From positions 1,422,799 through 1,486,798 of the forward strand of contig NW_021167087.1 of the NCBI RefSeq assembly GCF_003711515.1: a DNA stretch of 64,000 nucleotides, written 5' to 3'. The notes below the pieces were generated by a model, which ran no database searches, was not told the origin of the DNA, and worked only from the letters and a program-made list of their open reading frames with translations. The stretch is from Sodiomyces alkalinus F11. Lineage: Eukaryota > Ascomycota > Sordariomycetes > Glomerellales > Plectosphaerellaceae. Shown piece after piece: positions 1 through 11,545 of the stretch (within the stretch, counting starts at the first letter, position 1; each line of letters opens with the position of its first letter). The position numbers and the translations under genes were made by a program.

Positions 1-3000
1 TTAGTAAGCTCCTATTAGTGCTTTCGTATAATCTTTACATAGTCGCGATAAACCCTACCATCGATTAAGGGCTTCGGTAATATTATAGCCTCTTTTTTAG
101 TATTTAAACGGGTATTTATTTTAGTATCGGCTACTCCGAGGATTATTAAATTAAAGGTTAGAAGCCCTTTTAGCCCGTCCTAGCGCTTTTCTTATAAATT
201 AGATAAGAAAAAGATATAAGTTAAAGGTATATCTAGCTCTACCTAATACATCCGTGGATTAATCCGAATAGTCTTTCCTTAAGCACGGCGATTAGTGATT
301 CTTACGCTAGCGTGCGTTACTTCCTTTATTAGTATACTCTTTTTCCTTTAATAGGCGGTCACCTTAGGAGTCGGTCGGATAAGTAGTCTAGATCCGGACG
401 CTATAATACGGCTAATACTATAGTACGGATTAAGGGTAGCTAGTCCCTATACTATCGCTTACGTACTTCTTTTTATAGTTAAAATCGTCCAAGTATCCAT
501 ATTAAGCTTTAGTATATATAATCTTACCGTATCGGCTATAGTACCTTCTTATATAGCCGCTTCGTTATCTTATTAGTCGGAAGAACTATTAATTAAGAGT
601 TCCTCCGAAGACTATGGCTCTACGCTTATAACCTAAAGATTCCTACTCTAAGGATTAAGTATTACGCGTGGGGTTTAAAGTTCTATTACGGGCGGTTCGG
701 GTATATTAGGTGTATTTAGTAGTGGCGATAAAACGTTTAATTTAGCCTCTACTACTCTTACCCCCGAGTTCGAACCCGTGGACTATACTTATTCTCTAAA
801 AGGTATACTATCAATTAATCTACCCGGAGGGTAAGCCTATAGGATAAAGTCATTATCTTTATTTTCTTATATTTCGTAAGTTATAAGCTAGTTCCTTACC
901 TTAGGCTCTAGGATCTATTCTACTTCTTCGAGCTATAGTTTATAAAATAACTACTCGTTAAATTATATATTACGTGTTATAATAACCTTCTAAAGCTATA
1001 GAATCTATACTCGGTAAATATTATAGGTAATATAACCTATAAGATACCTAATATATCCCCTTAGTTAAACCTTATATAGTTTCCTATTCCTCCTAGCCTC
1101 TTTATCCCTCGCTATTAGATAGGCGCGGTAGCCGTAGGTATAAATACTACTCTAATCAGGGTATAGGTCGGCTATATACTCTTTTACCGGACTTAGCGTA
1201 TCATCTCTAAACTATAAGTCGAGGATTTCCACTAGGGATTTTTATCTATATCGTTATAAGGGACTTATACTATATAATAGCGCTCCTATTCTAGTGCTTT
1301 CTGGCTATTTATCTAATAGAATTCCTACTCCGTTAAGTATAGTATTAGACTTTATAATAATTAGTTAACCGGCTCTTTCGCTGCCTCCGTTCGGTTTATA
1401 GGTATAGGACAGTATAATTTCTATATCGATCCCTTAACTACTTGCCTATAGCTAGGTTATTAAATTCCCTACTAGATTAACAATTAAGGGCTTATTATCA
1501 CTGCGTATCTTATAGATATATAATATAAACTGCCGATTAACCTATTATTCGAAGGCTTATAGCGCGTTATAAACCGTAACGCTATTTTCGAAGCTAAAGG
1601 TAGTACGTAGATCTAGCCGCTATATTCGTCCTTTATTATAAGAAGATATCGTATACCGTTATAGCTCTTAGGTAGCTCTTAAAGATCCTAATAAATACGC
1701 TAAAACGGTTATAGGGAGCGGTGTTCTAATATATATCGAGATATAACTTAATATACCTAGGTTCGGGAGTATATCTTATAGTCTATCCGCTTAGTTCCCT
1801 TAATTAACACATTCCTAGCATTACGAACTAATACTCATAGAGCGCTTAGTCTAAGATAGCCTGCTCTTAAGTGCTATAACTATTCTTCGTCGACTTATAG
1901 ACGCGGAGGGTCGCGGGAAGGTTAGTAATATCGGTAAGCTCTTATTAGTCGATCGACTACTATAACTAGTATATATTAATAATCGTAATTAATCGAAATA
2001 ATACTATATACTATTAGTTAGAATAATAAATAAAAAAAGAAGATAAAATTAGCTTATACTAAAGGATAGTTATATTAAAGCGTTAAAGTAGCTTTAATAA
2101 GACCACGCTTTTCTCCGCCGTTCTAAAGCGTAATAAGCAGTTATAACCCGAATACTAGATCCTAACCTTATATAATAGAGCTTCTGATATAATATTCGTG
2201 TAAAATCCCTCTATAATAACTATATCGTTAAGCTTTAAGTTAGCTTTCGGAGCACCTAAAGGTTTATTAAGGATTCCCTTAAGAAACTATTTACCTTTAC
2301 TAATAATCGGAAAATCGGTTATACCGAATTCGATAGATCCCTTTATAGAAATAAAGGAACCTAGAATAACCAGGTCGATTAAGTTAATAAGGTGAGTTAC
2401 GCCGTAATTATTGAGAAGAGTACTCTATAAGAGCGAATAAGGGCCTAGTCGGAGCGCGGTGTAGATTCTAAGGACCTTTTCTATAATGTAGATAAGGGCA
2501 GGATCCAGGATAGTTATAATAACCTTCTTAGGATATCTATCTCCCTTATTACTACCGCTCTCCGAGCTTTCCTATCCCTTTTTCGATAGTTTTTCGCGTA
2601 AGCTTTTCTATTTTAGAAGCTTAATCTCCTTCCGTATCTCCTTACACTACTTATTATTAATATAGGTATTAGATCTCTACTCGTATTTTCCGGTTAAAGC
2701 GTACTCTTATTACGGGCCATGGCCCGCGGAACAGTCCCCGGCAGTGGCCGGGACCAAGAAGCACGGACCCCTAGCGAGGTCCGTGCGATCCCACATATAC
2801 TTAGCCGTCTACACACCGCGCAGACTTTTCCTTTCCTCCTTTCCTTCCTTAGTTCGAATAATCTATATTTTCGGCCTTAATACGTAAACAACTTTTGACA
2901 AGCCGTTACACTCTAGCTTATTATAGTGCTCTAGCTTCTATATATATTCGTGTTAATAGAGGTAATTAATACTTTTCTTCTTAGGCTTTTTTCCGCCTTT

Positions 3001-4070
3001 ATTATTATCTAAGCGGTCTTTTAGGGTCGCGTAAACGCTATAGCGTATTCTATCCGTGGTTACAGCGTTTATAATAGCGTTAAACTCATGGCCGTATATT
3101 AGAAGATCGGAAATTCTATTACCGCGGACCTCTTTTATTATTAGCTTCTAGAGCTTAGTTTCTGCCTAAATAGGTGTAAACTTCTATTTAACTACTATAA
3201 GAAAGTTCTAAATAGTAGTGGGTCCTTTAATCTCGGCTACCTTTTACTAATATACGCGTCTAATAAGGTATTCTACTCCGTATACTATATAGCTACTTTA
3301 GTATTAGTTTAATAAGCGTTTTATAAATACTTTTCGTATACTTATTTTACCTTTTCCTTTATATAAATACTACTTAGAGCGAAGCTACTCTTTAGTTCCT
3401 TTATTATATAGCGTAACGTAAAGTATTTATTTTATTTTTCCTTATCGTAGCCGGGATATTTCTTAATAGCCTCTTCGATAGCTTATTAATAAGTAAAGAT
3501 CTCTATAGTGGTTTTAAGTAGTTAATTAGCCTTATCGAGCGCCTTAATAAGGCGACCGAGCTTTTAATTCTAGGCTATAGTCTGCTAATTCTCGATTTCG
3601 GCGAGGCGTATAAGCTCCTATATTAAGGGCATGATAGTATTGTCGCCCTTACCTTAGGAATACTATTCGCGTAATTAATCTAGAGATTTAGGTATAATAT
3701 ACTTAGGACGGTTATCTAGCTAATCCTTTTAGCTAGGATCGAGTAATACCTAGACCTCTATCCCCTATATATACGATTAGATATAGAAGATCTAATCGGC
3801 CTATTACCGTGTGGATTTAAGGCGCGGGATACTAAGCGCTTTAGCCGTGATCTTAAGCTTATTCGATATAGTATTAAGTAAGGGTTTAGCGAATAAGAGC
3901 TTATTATTAGGAGAGAGAGCGTAGAAGGGCTCTATAATACTATAGAAGTATATAAAAATAAATATAGATAATAGATTAGCAGGAAGTTACTAGTTACTAC
4001 TACTACCCGGGCTTATAACTATTAAATTAATGGGAGCCTGCTTATAGGGAGCGTTAATTCAGGAAATATA
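1..4070 (-). mobile_element. RIP-degraded Ty1/copia retrotransposon remnant
   Basis: No intact gene; stops occur in every frame and the DNA is strongly TA-rich, as expected when RIP turns CpA into TpA. Minus-strand fragments still read as copia polyprotein. A protease/GagPol segment at about 2173-2235 includes LNDIVIIEG and FYTNIISEALL. The integrase core lies at about 1500-1660, with IIKDEYSG followed by YVLPLASKIALRF and, after a frame change, KIRSDN. These contain the first two acidic residues of the D,D,E triad. Further upstream on the minus strand (about 2915-4000) is gag-like sequence. 1-700 is the same kind of DNA, but I could not place it in a domain. The left end runs off the window and no LTR of this element was identified. 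The family call rests on remembered motif similarity. Confidence 0.8.
2708..2910. mobile_element. Solo LTR inserted in the copia remnant
   Basis: A 203-bp block that is GC-rich from about 2713 to 2850, inside TA-rich mutated DNA. Read on the minus strand it starts TGTAACGGCTTG and ends CCCGTAATA, so the expected TG..CA ends are present except for one C-to-T change (ACA to ATA). It is flanked on both sides by CTCT (2704-2707 and 2911-2914), a 4-bp target-site duplication. Removing the block and one CTCT joins the flanking gag-like reading in one frame, which supports insertion into that gene. It contains an inner hairpin (CGGACC/GGTCCG, about 2764-2783). No matching internal region lies next to it, so it is a solo LTR, probably from a different LTR family. 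Confidence 0.7.
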
Positions 4071-4579
4071 TAATTATATTATATATAAAAGAGAAAGAAA
4101 AAGGGGGCGGGTATATATATCCTAAATATATCTGCCACCTTCTAAGCGAGGATAGTGGGGCACCTCTAACTAATAGGAGGTCACTATACCGTGGCTCACG
4201 TGATAGAATATGACATATATCCAGGTTCCTGTCGATTAAATGCGGAAATTGAGACAATGAAGCCCTCCGTGGCTATCTTACTGAGCAGAGCCGGTCCCAT
4301 TGATAGAACGGAAATCAATCGGATGGCGGCTTTTCCATAATTCAATTCGGGCCGGTACTGGTTCGGACCCCTCGTCGGCTCGGACCGGATCAACCGCACG
4401 ACAAAATGGTTGCCGATGAAGTGCGACTTCAATCGCCAACGGAGTACATCTATAGGACCATCATGACCGATGTGACTGACCACTATCATCTCCTACCAAG
4501 TCATTAAATATACCCTCTCCTCGTCTTCTTAACATCAATCCCGACTCCCGAGCCTATTGACTGCTCTGCCACGTCAACC
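4071..4579. other. RIP boundary and aminotransferase promoter region
   Basis: Base composition changes from mutated TA-rich DNA to ordinary DNA between about 4100 and 4150. The rest is the upstream region of the aminotransferase gene. A short open frame on the minus strand (4196-4489) has no recognisable feature and is not called. I see no repeat or RNA gene. Confidence 0.6.
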
Positions 4580-6023
4580 ATGCCGGAGATCATTCAGACA
4601 TCCGAGATCGACCGAAAGCTGGCCGGTTTACTCGAGGAATACATCAGAGACAATCCAAAATCGGCCGAGTACCACCAACGCGCTCGCAATGTTATCCCCG
4701 GCGGAACTTTACGTTCTGTTCTCAGCTTCGACCCTTTCCCCCTGACCTTCTCTGGCGGCAAGGACTGCTACGTGACCTCGGTCGACGGTCGTGAGTACCT
4801 CGACCTGGTGTCCGAGTACAATGCCGGCATGTACGGGCACTCCCACCCAGTCATCCTCGCGGCAGTCGAGCGTGCCGCCAAGACCGGCTTCACCCTGGGT
4901 GGTCCCAACGAGCGGGAAGTTGAGCTGGCCGAGAAGCTGGTGAACCGATTTCCCAGTGTCGATTTGATACGCTTCTGCAACTCGGGGACGGAGGCCAATA
5001 CAATGGCCATCGCGAGTGCTCTTCATTTCGTCCAGAGGAAAAAGGTAAGGGGCCCGAAGGCCACTTATAGACTTAGTCACTTATCCTTCTCCCCTTCTTG
5101 TCCTGATATTTTGTAACAGCCCCTTTAACCCCCCCACCCCTTTTTTTTCTTTTCTTTTTTTTCTTTCTCGGGGCCTCTGCTCATGCTGTCGCCTACCCCT
5201 CCACCGCTAGGTCATGGTTTTCGAAAATGGCTACCACGGCGGTACCCTCCTGTTCGGAGGACCCTCACCCAACCCTCTGAACCTCCCCCACGACTGGGTA
5301 AAGGGCGTCTTCGACGACATCGAAGCCACCCGCGCCCGCATCACCTCGGACATCGGCGTCATCCTCGTGGAGCCCATGCAAGGCGTCGCCGGCATGATTC
5401 CCGGCACCCACGAGTTCCTCGCTTTCCTCCGCGCAGAAGCCACCCGCATCGGCGCCGTCCTCATTTTCGACGAGATCATCACATCGCGCCTCTTCTTCGG
5501 CGGGTTGCAGGAACACCTCGGCATCCTCCCGGACATGACCACCATCGGCAAGCACTTTGGCGGCGGCTTCTCCTTCGGGGCCTTCGGCGGACGGCGCGAC
5601 ATCATGGCCCAGTTTGACCCGTCCGCGGCGGGCTCGGGCGCCCTGCAGCACTCGGGAACGTGGAACAACAACATCTTCTCCATGACGGCCGGCGCGGCGG
5701 CGGTGGACTTGCTGTCGCGCGAGGAGCTGCAGCGGACGGCTGAGCTGGGGAGCCGGCTAAGGGAAGGTGTGGCGGAAGCCTTTGATGCTCGGCATAGCGG
5801 TCTTGTCCGCGTCAATGGGATCAGCAATGTCGCTGGGTTCAAGTTTGAGGGTGCGGATGGCGCGCGTGGCGCCAATATTCGGCATTTGTTCTACTTCTAC
5901 CTCTTGAGTAAGGGGATCTACATCAGCAGCCGGGGTTTTGTATCGCTGAATATTACCCATCAACCCGAGCACGTTGATCGCTTCCTGGGCGCAGTTCGCG
6001 AGTTCTGCGAGACAATACTTTAG
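4580..6023 (+). CDS. Class-III PLP aminotransferase, GSA-aminomutase-like
   Basis: Two exons, 4580-5044 and 5211-6023, with a 166-bp phase-0 intron holding a T-rich tract; the product is 425 residues. Class-III aminotransferase marks are in order: the phosphate-binding CNSGTEAN (about residue 134), FENGYHGG straight after the splice, FDEIITSRL for the cofactor-contacting Asp, and the Schiff-base Lys in TIGKHFGGGFSFGAFGG, matching the GSA pattern GK..GGG.P.GA.GG. HSGTWNNN fits the later GT..gNP motif. The closest family is glutamate-1-semialdehyde 2,1-aminomutase. Fungi make tetrapyrroles from glycine and succinyl-CoA, so the true substrate is probably another amino acid or amine. No targeting peptide is obvious, so it is likely cytosolic. 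The start ATG sits in a good context (accATGc). It lies beside retrotransposon DNA with no pathway partner next to it. Confidence 0.9.
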
Positions 6024-6769
6024 ATAGAGGAGAAGGAGGAGAAACTAGGTGCTCCGGGATAAAGGCCCTGACCAGGAGCTCCTCTCCAGAGACCGACTGC
6101 GATTGGACAAATCATCGTCAATCACTTACTCTGATAGGCGGCTAGCCCCGTACCTGTACCTGGGTACTTCCATCATCACGTGCGCCTGGTGCGTGACGCA
6201 AGGGGTAGGTACAACGTAGTGTAACTTTCAAAAAAGCGGGGAAATCTAGTCTAGCGTCAGGAGAGTCATATTCGAATTGGTTGGAAACAGCAGGATCCAC
6301 AATGACCCTTACAGCGTTGTCATCGCTCCCAGCCTGCCGAGCTTCTTGGGCGGAACGTCACCGTCACAGCAACAGTCGGAAGCTCCTCCCTGACCTCTCC
6401 TCAACTTGCTCCTTTACCAACACCTCAAAGACGAAGCAGCATCGCAACTCCGGACAGTGGTAAAAGTCGCCATTGCCACTGCATAACTGAGCTCCTTTGG
6501 TTGCTTTTCTTTTTCTTTTTCTTTTTCTTTTTCTTCTTGTTCTTTTCCTCCTGCACTTCTCACGGTCCATTATCCATTTTCCAAATCGTCATCTCGGGGA
6601 TTGGACCCAGCAGACCAAACCTCCCCTTCGTTATCCATCTATCATTCCTTACTCCTACTCTCCATCACTTAATCAACCCCACAAACGTCTTCGCTCTCGA
6701 ATAGCCTAGCCCAGCCCAGAACACCTCGGCCGGTTCGTGCTGCCGTGGAGCAGCAAGGCGTCGTGCGCC
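6024..6769. promoter_or_regulatory. Intergenic and NPC1 upstream region
   Basis: No gene is supported. A CACGTG E-box-like hexamer lies at 6177-6182. A C/T tract of repeated TTTTTC units at about 6500-6550 lies on the sense strand ahead of the NPC1 start, as is common in filamentous fungal leaders. Whether either is functional cannot be told from sequence. Confidence 0.4.
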
Positions 6770-9700
6770 ATGACCCAACACCCTGTACACAAGCTCCTCG
6801 CCGTCGGGGCCCTGCTCGTAGGGAGCGTGGTTGGCGCTGAGCTCTACACCCCAAAACACGAGGCCGGGAGATGCGCCTTCCGTGGCCAATGCGGCTCCAA
6901 ATACTTCTTCGGAAAGGAGCTGCCTTGCGTCGACAACGGCCTCGCCGAGGAGCCCGACGACGACCTGCGCCAGCAGATTGTGGACCTGTGCGGCGAGAAG
7001 TGGACTTCGGGACCCGTCTGCTGTAATGCGGATCAGGTATGTACTGATTGAATATGACAGCGATCTACAAGACTCCCAGCAGTCTCTGCGCTTTGCCAGT
7101 TGCCTCACTAATTCTCATTTTCTTTTCGTACTCAGGTCCGGTCCCTCTCCTCCGAACTCGGAACTCCCAAACAGATCATTTCCTCCTGCCCTGCATGCAA
7201 GGAGAACTTCTTCAACCTCTTCTGCACCTTCACCTGCTCTCCCGACCAATCCCTCTTTGTTAATATTACCCGTGTCCAAGAGAAGAATGGCAAGACCCGC
7301 GTCCTCGAACTGGATCAACTGGTCTCGGACCAATACAGCTCCGGTTTCTACGACAGCTGCAAAGAGGTCAAGTTCGGCTCCTCCAACTCCAAGGCCATGG
7401 ACTTCATTGGAGGCGGTGCCAAGAACTATACCCAGCTTCTTAAGTTCTTGGGTGACGAGAAGCTCGTGGGTTCTCCCTTTCAGATGAACTTTCCTAGAGA
7501 ATATGACAACCCAGCAATGTCCCCCCGGGAGATGAAACCCAAGAAATGCAACGACGAGGACCCGGACTACCGATGTGCCTGTGTCGATTGTCCGGACGTA
7601 TGCCCCGAACTTCCCGCAGTGTCGAAACCTGGATCTTGCAAAGTGGGCGTCCTGCCTTGCCTCTCCTTTGCATCCATTTTCGTCTACTGTATCCTACTCT
7701 TCTCTGCCGTGGCTGCTGTTATCGGCCACGTCATGTGGCGCAGGCACGCCAGGCGCCGTAACGAGCGGCTCAGGTTGCTCCAGGACGCGTCACCTAGCGA
7801 CGACGAGGACGAAGGCGATCTTGTTCTGAATCCCGCCATGCTGGACCAGCCGCGCCGGTATTACAAGATCAATACTTGGTGCGATGCTGCCTTTAGCCGG
7901 CTGGGTCACTTTGCCGCCCGCTTTCCGGCAATTACTATATCCTCGACCTTGATCTTCGTTGCCGTCCTCAGCGCCGGCTGGATTCGGTTCGATCTTGAGC
8001 GGGAGCCGGCGCGTCTCTGGGTGAGCCCGACCTCGCCTGCTGCGCAAGAAAAGGCTTTCTTCGACAGCAACTTCGGCCCCTTCTATCGTGCCGAGAAGAT
8101 TTTCCTCGTCAACGACCAATCTCCTGAAGGGCCGGCACCTGTGCTTAGTTACGACACCATTCTGTGGTGGATGGATGTCGAGAGAAGTGTTGCCAGGTTA
8201 AAGGGTCCAAAATTCGGCGGCACTCTCAACGACATCTGCCTCAAGCCCACGGGCACGGCCTGTGTCGTCCAATCCGTCACTGCCTATTTTGGAAACGACC
8301 CTGGCCTTGTTGATGAGAAGAAGTGGAAAGATCGGCTCCGAAAATGTGTCGATTCCCCCGTTGAGTGCCGCCCGGCTTACGGCCAGCCTGTCGAGGCGAA
8401 CATGATCCTGGGCGGCTGGACCTCTGATCCGGCCAATGCTACGGCCATCACCGTCAACTGGGTGGTCAAGAACGGCGCCGAGGGCAGCCCTGAAGTGGAA
8501 CGCGCCGCAGATTGGGAGGCTGCGCTTCGCGACCGCCTCCTCGAGGTCCAGCAAGAAGCGCAGGACCGCGGTCTTCGCCTCTCTTTCTCCACCGAGATCA
8601 GCTTGGAAGAAGAACTTAACAAGTCGACCAACACCGATGCCAAAATCGTGGCCATCAGCTACGTCATCATGTTCCTCTACGCATCGCTCGCCCTAGGGTC
8701 CACGACGCTGTCTCTTCGCGGACTGCTCCGGAACCCGGCCATCGCCTTGGTCCAGTCCAAGTTCTCCCTGGGCGTGATGGGCATTCTCATCGTTCTCATG
8801 TCCATCAGCGCCTCCGTCGGTCTCTTTTCTTGGTTCGGTTTGAAGGCTACCCTCATCATCGCCGAGGTTATTCCTTTCATTGTGCTCGCCGTCGGCGTTG
8901 ACAATATTTTCCTCATCGTTCACGAGTTTGAACGGGTCAACATCAGCCATCCTGACATCGTCGTCGAGGAGCGAATCGCGAAGGCGCTTGGTCGCATGGG
9001 CCCGTCCATTCTGCTTTCAGCTCTCACCGAGACCGCGTCCTTTACCCTCGGCGTCTTTGTCGGCATGCCGGCCGTTCGCAATTTTGCGGCGTATGCCGCT
9101 GCCGCGGTTTTCATCAACGCTATTCTCCAGATCACCATGTTCGTGTCAGTTCTGGCCCTGAACCAGATGCGCGTCGAGGACCACCGTGCCGACTGTATAC
9201 CTTGCATCCAGGTTAAGGCTGCCCGGGTGCATCTAACCGGAGGCAATGTTAGTCCAGGTGCCAGGCACTACGAGGTCCCCGAGGAGAGCTGGCTCCAGCA
9301 GTTCATTCGCAGACACTATGCCCCTGCCATCCTCGGCAAGAAAGCCAAGGGCGTTATCGTGGCGGTCTTTCTCGGTCTCTTCGCCGCGGGCATTGCGCTG
9401 ATCCCCGAGGTGAAGCTCGGCCTGGACCAGCGCGTCGCTATCCCCGACGGCTCCTACCTCATCCCCTACTTCAACGACCTTTACGACTACATGGAGACCG
9501 GCCCGCCCGTCTTTTTTGTCACGAGAGAATTCAATGCCACCCAGCGCAAGTACCAGCGGGAGGTCTGCTCACGATTTACGACATGCGAGCAGATGTCTCT
9601 CACCAACATTCTCGAGGGCGAGCGGAAGCGCCCGGACGTCTCGTACATATCCTCGCCCGCGGCCAGTTGGATCGACGACTACTTCTTGTGGCTCAATCCG

Positions 9701-10699
9701 GACCTGGGAGACCAGTGCTGCGTCGAGCACGGCGAAGCTTGTTTTGCCCACCGTGAACCCCCATGGGACATCACACTCTCGGGCATGCCCGAGGATGGGG
9801 AGTTCGTCAAATATCTTCACAAGTTCCTATCGTCCCCAACGACCGAGGATTGCCCTCTGGCCGGCCAAGCAGCCTACGGAAACACTGTAGTCGTCGATTC
9901 CGAGACGGATACGATCAAGGCCAGTCACTTCCGAGCCATGCACACCCCCCTGCGAAGCCAGGACGACTTCATCAACGCCATGTCGTCCGCCCGACGCATC
10001 GCATCCAGCATCCAGCGCGAGACGGGTGTGGAGGTTTTCCCCTACAGCGTCTTTTACGTCTTTTTCGATCAGTATGCCTCCATCGTGTCCCTCACCGCGA
10101 CGCTCTTGGGCTGCGCGGTGGCCATCATCTTTCTAGTCTCCACGGTTCTTCTCGGGTCCATTCGTACTGCTGCCGTGGTGACGGTCACGGTCTGCATGAC
10201 AGTCATCGATATCATTGGCGCCATGGCTGTCTTTGGCGTGTCGCTCAACGCGGTCTCGCTGGTCAACCTAATCATCTGCGTGGGTATCGCTGTCGAGTTC
10301 TGCGCCCACGTCGCTCGCGCGTACACGTTCCCCTCGCGCACTGTCATGGAGCGGGCTAAGAACAGGTTCCGCGGTCGCGACGCTCGCGCGTGGACGGCGC
10401 TGGTGAACGTCGGTGCGTCCGTCTTTTCGGGCATCACGGTCACGAAGCTTCTGGGCGTGTGCGTGCTCGCCTTCACACGGTCTAAGATTTTCGAGATTTA
10501 CTACTTCCGTGTCTGGCTAGCCCTCGTCGTTTTTGCGGCCACGCACGCTCTCATTTTTCTCCCCGTCGTGCTCAGCCTTGTGGGAGGCGAAGGGTACGTG
10601 GACCCCGAAAGCGAGGGCGGAATCGAAGAAGACCTGGCCAGCCGACGATATAGGGCACTCGTTCCGGAGAGCGATACGGACTCGGAGGACGAATCTTAG
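6770..10699 (+). CDS. ncr1: Niemann-Pick C1 sterol transporter
   Basis: Exons 6770-7036 and 7136-10699 (99-bp intron, phase 0) give 1276 residues, the usual size for fungal NPC1/NCR1. The ATG at 6770 is preferred over upstream codons because it starts directly at a signal peptide (hydrophobic LLAVGALLVGSVVGA). The Cys-rich N-terminal sterol-binding domain follows, with many paired Cys such as SCPACKENFFNLFCTFTC. A membrane segment lies near residue 260, a large lumenal domain comes next, then the five-helix sterol-sensing domain (about 592-768), a second Cys-containing lumenal domain (about 790-1050) and a final RND-type membrane bundle (about 1065-1238). The acidic C-terminus ends in SDTDSEDES with no clear sorting motif. 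It should sit in the vacuolar/lysosomal membrane and take sterol from NPC2. The gene appears intact. Confidence 0.97.
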
Positions 10700-10837
10700 A
10701 AGGGCGAAAGGACAGACGTACAAGGGGCGAAGCAACGCCGGGCGCCCGGTCCCCGTCGGGTCTGCACTTACAAGATGGCTCGAAACTTTTAGAATGACGT
10801 CGAACATGGGTTCACACCAGACAGAGAATACGCGTGC

Positions 10838-11545
10838 ATGACGAAGACGGAAGACGGCAAATTCAGGCTCAGTCGGTCCCAGCCCAGACCTTACACCCAA
10901 GCGCGGGCCGACTTTGAAGAGGAGGTCAACTGGAGCTGGTTCGAAAGGTACTATCTCGGGCAGCCGGGCTCTTCCCAGCCGGCGCAGGAAGAGTTGGTTT
11001 CGGAGGGTGGAGGGGCCTGGATGGAAGCGATATCAGACATGAAGGCCGGTGAAGAAGAAGACGAAGAATTCGAAGAAGACGAAGAAGAGCCGGCAGAGGA
11101 TGAAGACGAAGATGGCGGTAAGGGGAAGGCGAGGGCGAGAGCGAGGGCGAGAGCGAAAGGGAAAGGGAAAGAAATAGAGAAGCCACCGCCCAAGAGGGTC
11201 GGCATTTCGCCGATATCCCGCGTCAAGGAGTTCGTTGACCGACCTTCTTCTTCGTCCAGCAGCGGTTTACCGTCAATTCAAGAGGAAGAGGAGGAGGAAG
11301 AGGTGGAGGTGGTGGATGACGAGGAGGTGGACGACGAGGAGGTGGAGACGGGGGCCGGGGCGTTGCAGGAGATGCTGAGGAGAGCTGAAACTCTGGCAGC
11401 CAGTCGTGCTGAAGCTGCAATGGCGGAAGCAGACCAACTTTTCCAGGCGGGTTTGGCTAGGTTGGTTAGCCGGGAGCCAAACCGGAGCAATACTGGCGAA
11501 GGTGAAGCAGGCCCGTCGTCGACAAGGCAAGGCGGACCCGGCTGA
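10838..11545 (+). CDS. Hypothetical acidic low-complexity protein
   Basis: Single open frame of 235 residues starting 138 bp after the NPC1 stop. Not recognised. The middle is very acidic (runs of Glu/Asp around residues 70-90 and 150-168), separated by a basic KARARARARAKGKGK stretch and a Ser run. The C-terminal third (about 175-210) looks like an Ala/Glu-rich amphipathic helix. A short out-of-frame upstream ATG at 10805 ends right at the start codon. The closeness to NPC1 means the frame could instead lie in the NPC1 3' UTR, because simple GA-rich repeats often leave chance open frames. Confidence 0.4.
   Translation: MTKTEDGKFRLSRSQPRPYTQARADFEEEVNWSWFERYYLGQPGSSQPAQEELVSEGGGAWMEAISDMKAGEEEDEEFEEDEEEPAEDEDEDGGKGKARARARARAKGKGKEIEKPPPKRVGISPISRVKEFVDRPSSSSSSGLPSIQEEEEEEEVEVVDDEEVDDEEVETGAGALQEMLRRAETLAASRAEAAMAEADQLFQAGLARLVSREPNRSNTGEGEAGPSSTRQGGPG

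Noticed and set aside
760..790. GAGTTCGAACCCGTGG resembling a B box in the mutated repeat
   Set aside because: Surrounding TA-rich retrotransposon text does not fold as a tRNA.
4054..4489. Small minus-strand frames at the RIP boundary
   Set aside because: No domain, partly in mutated DNA, and overlapping the aminotransferase promoter.
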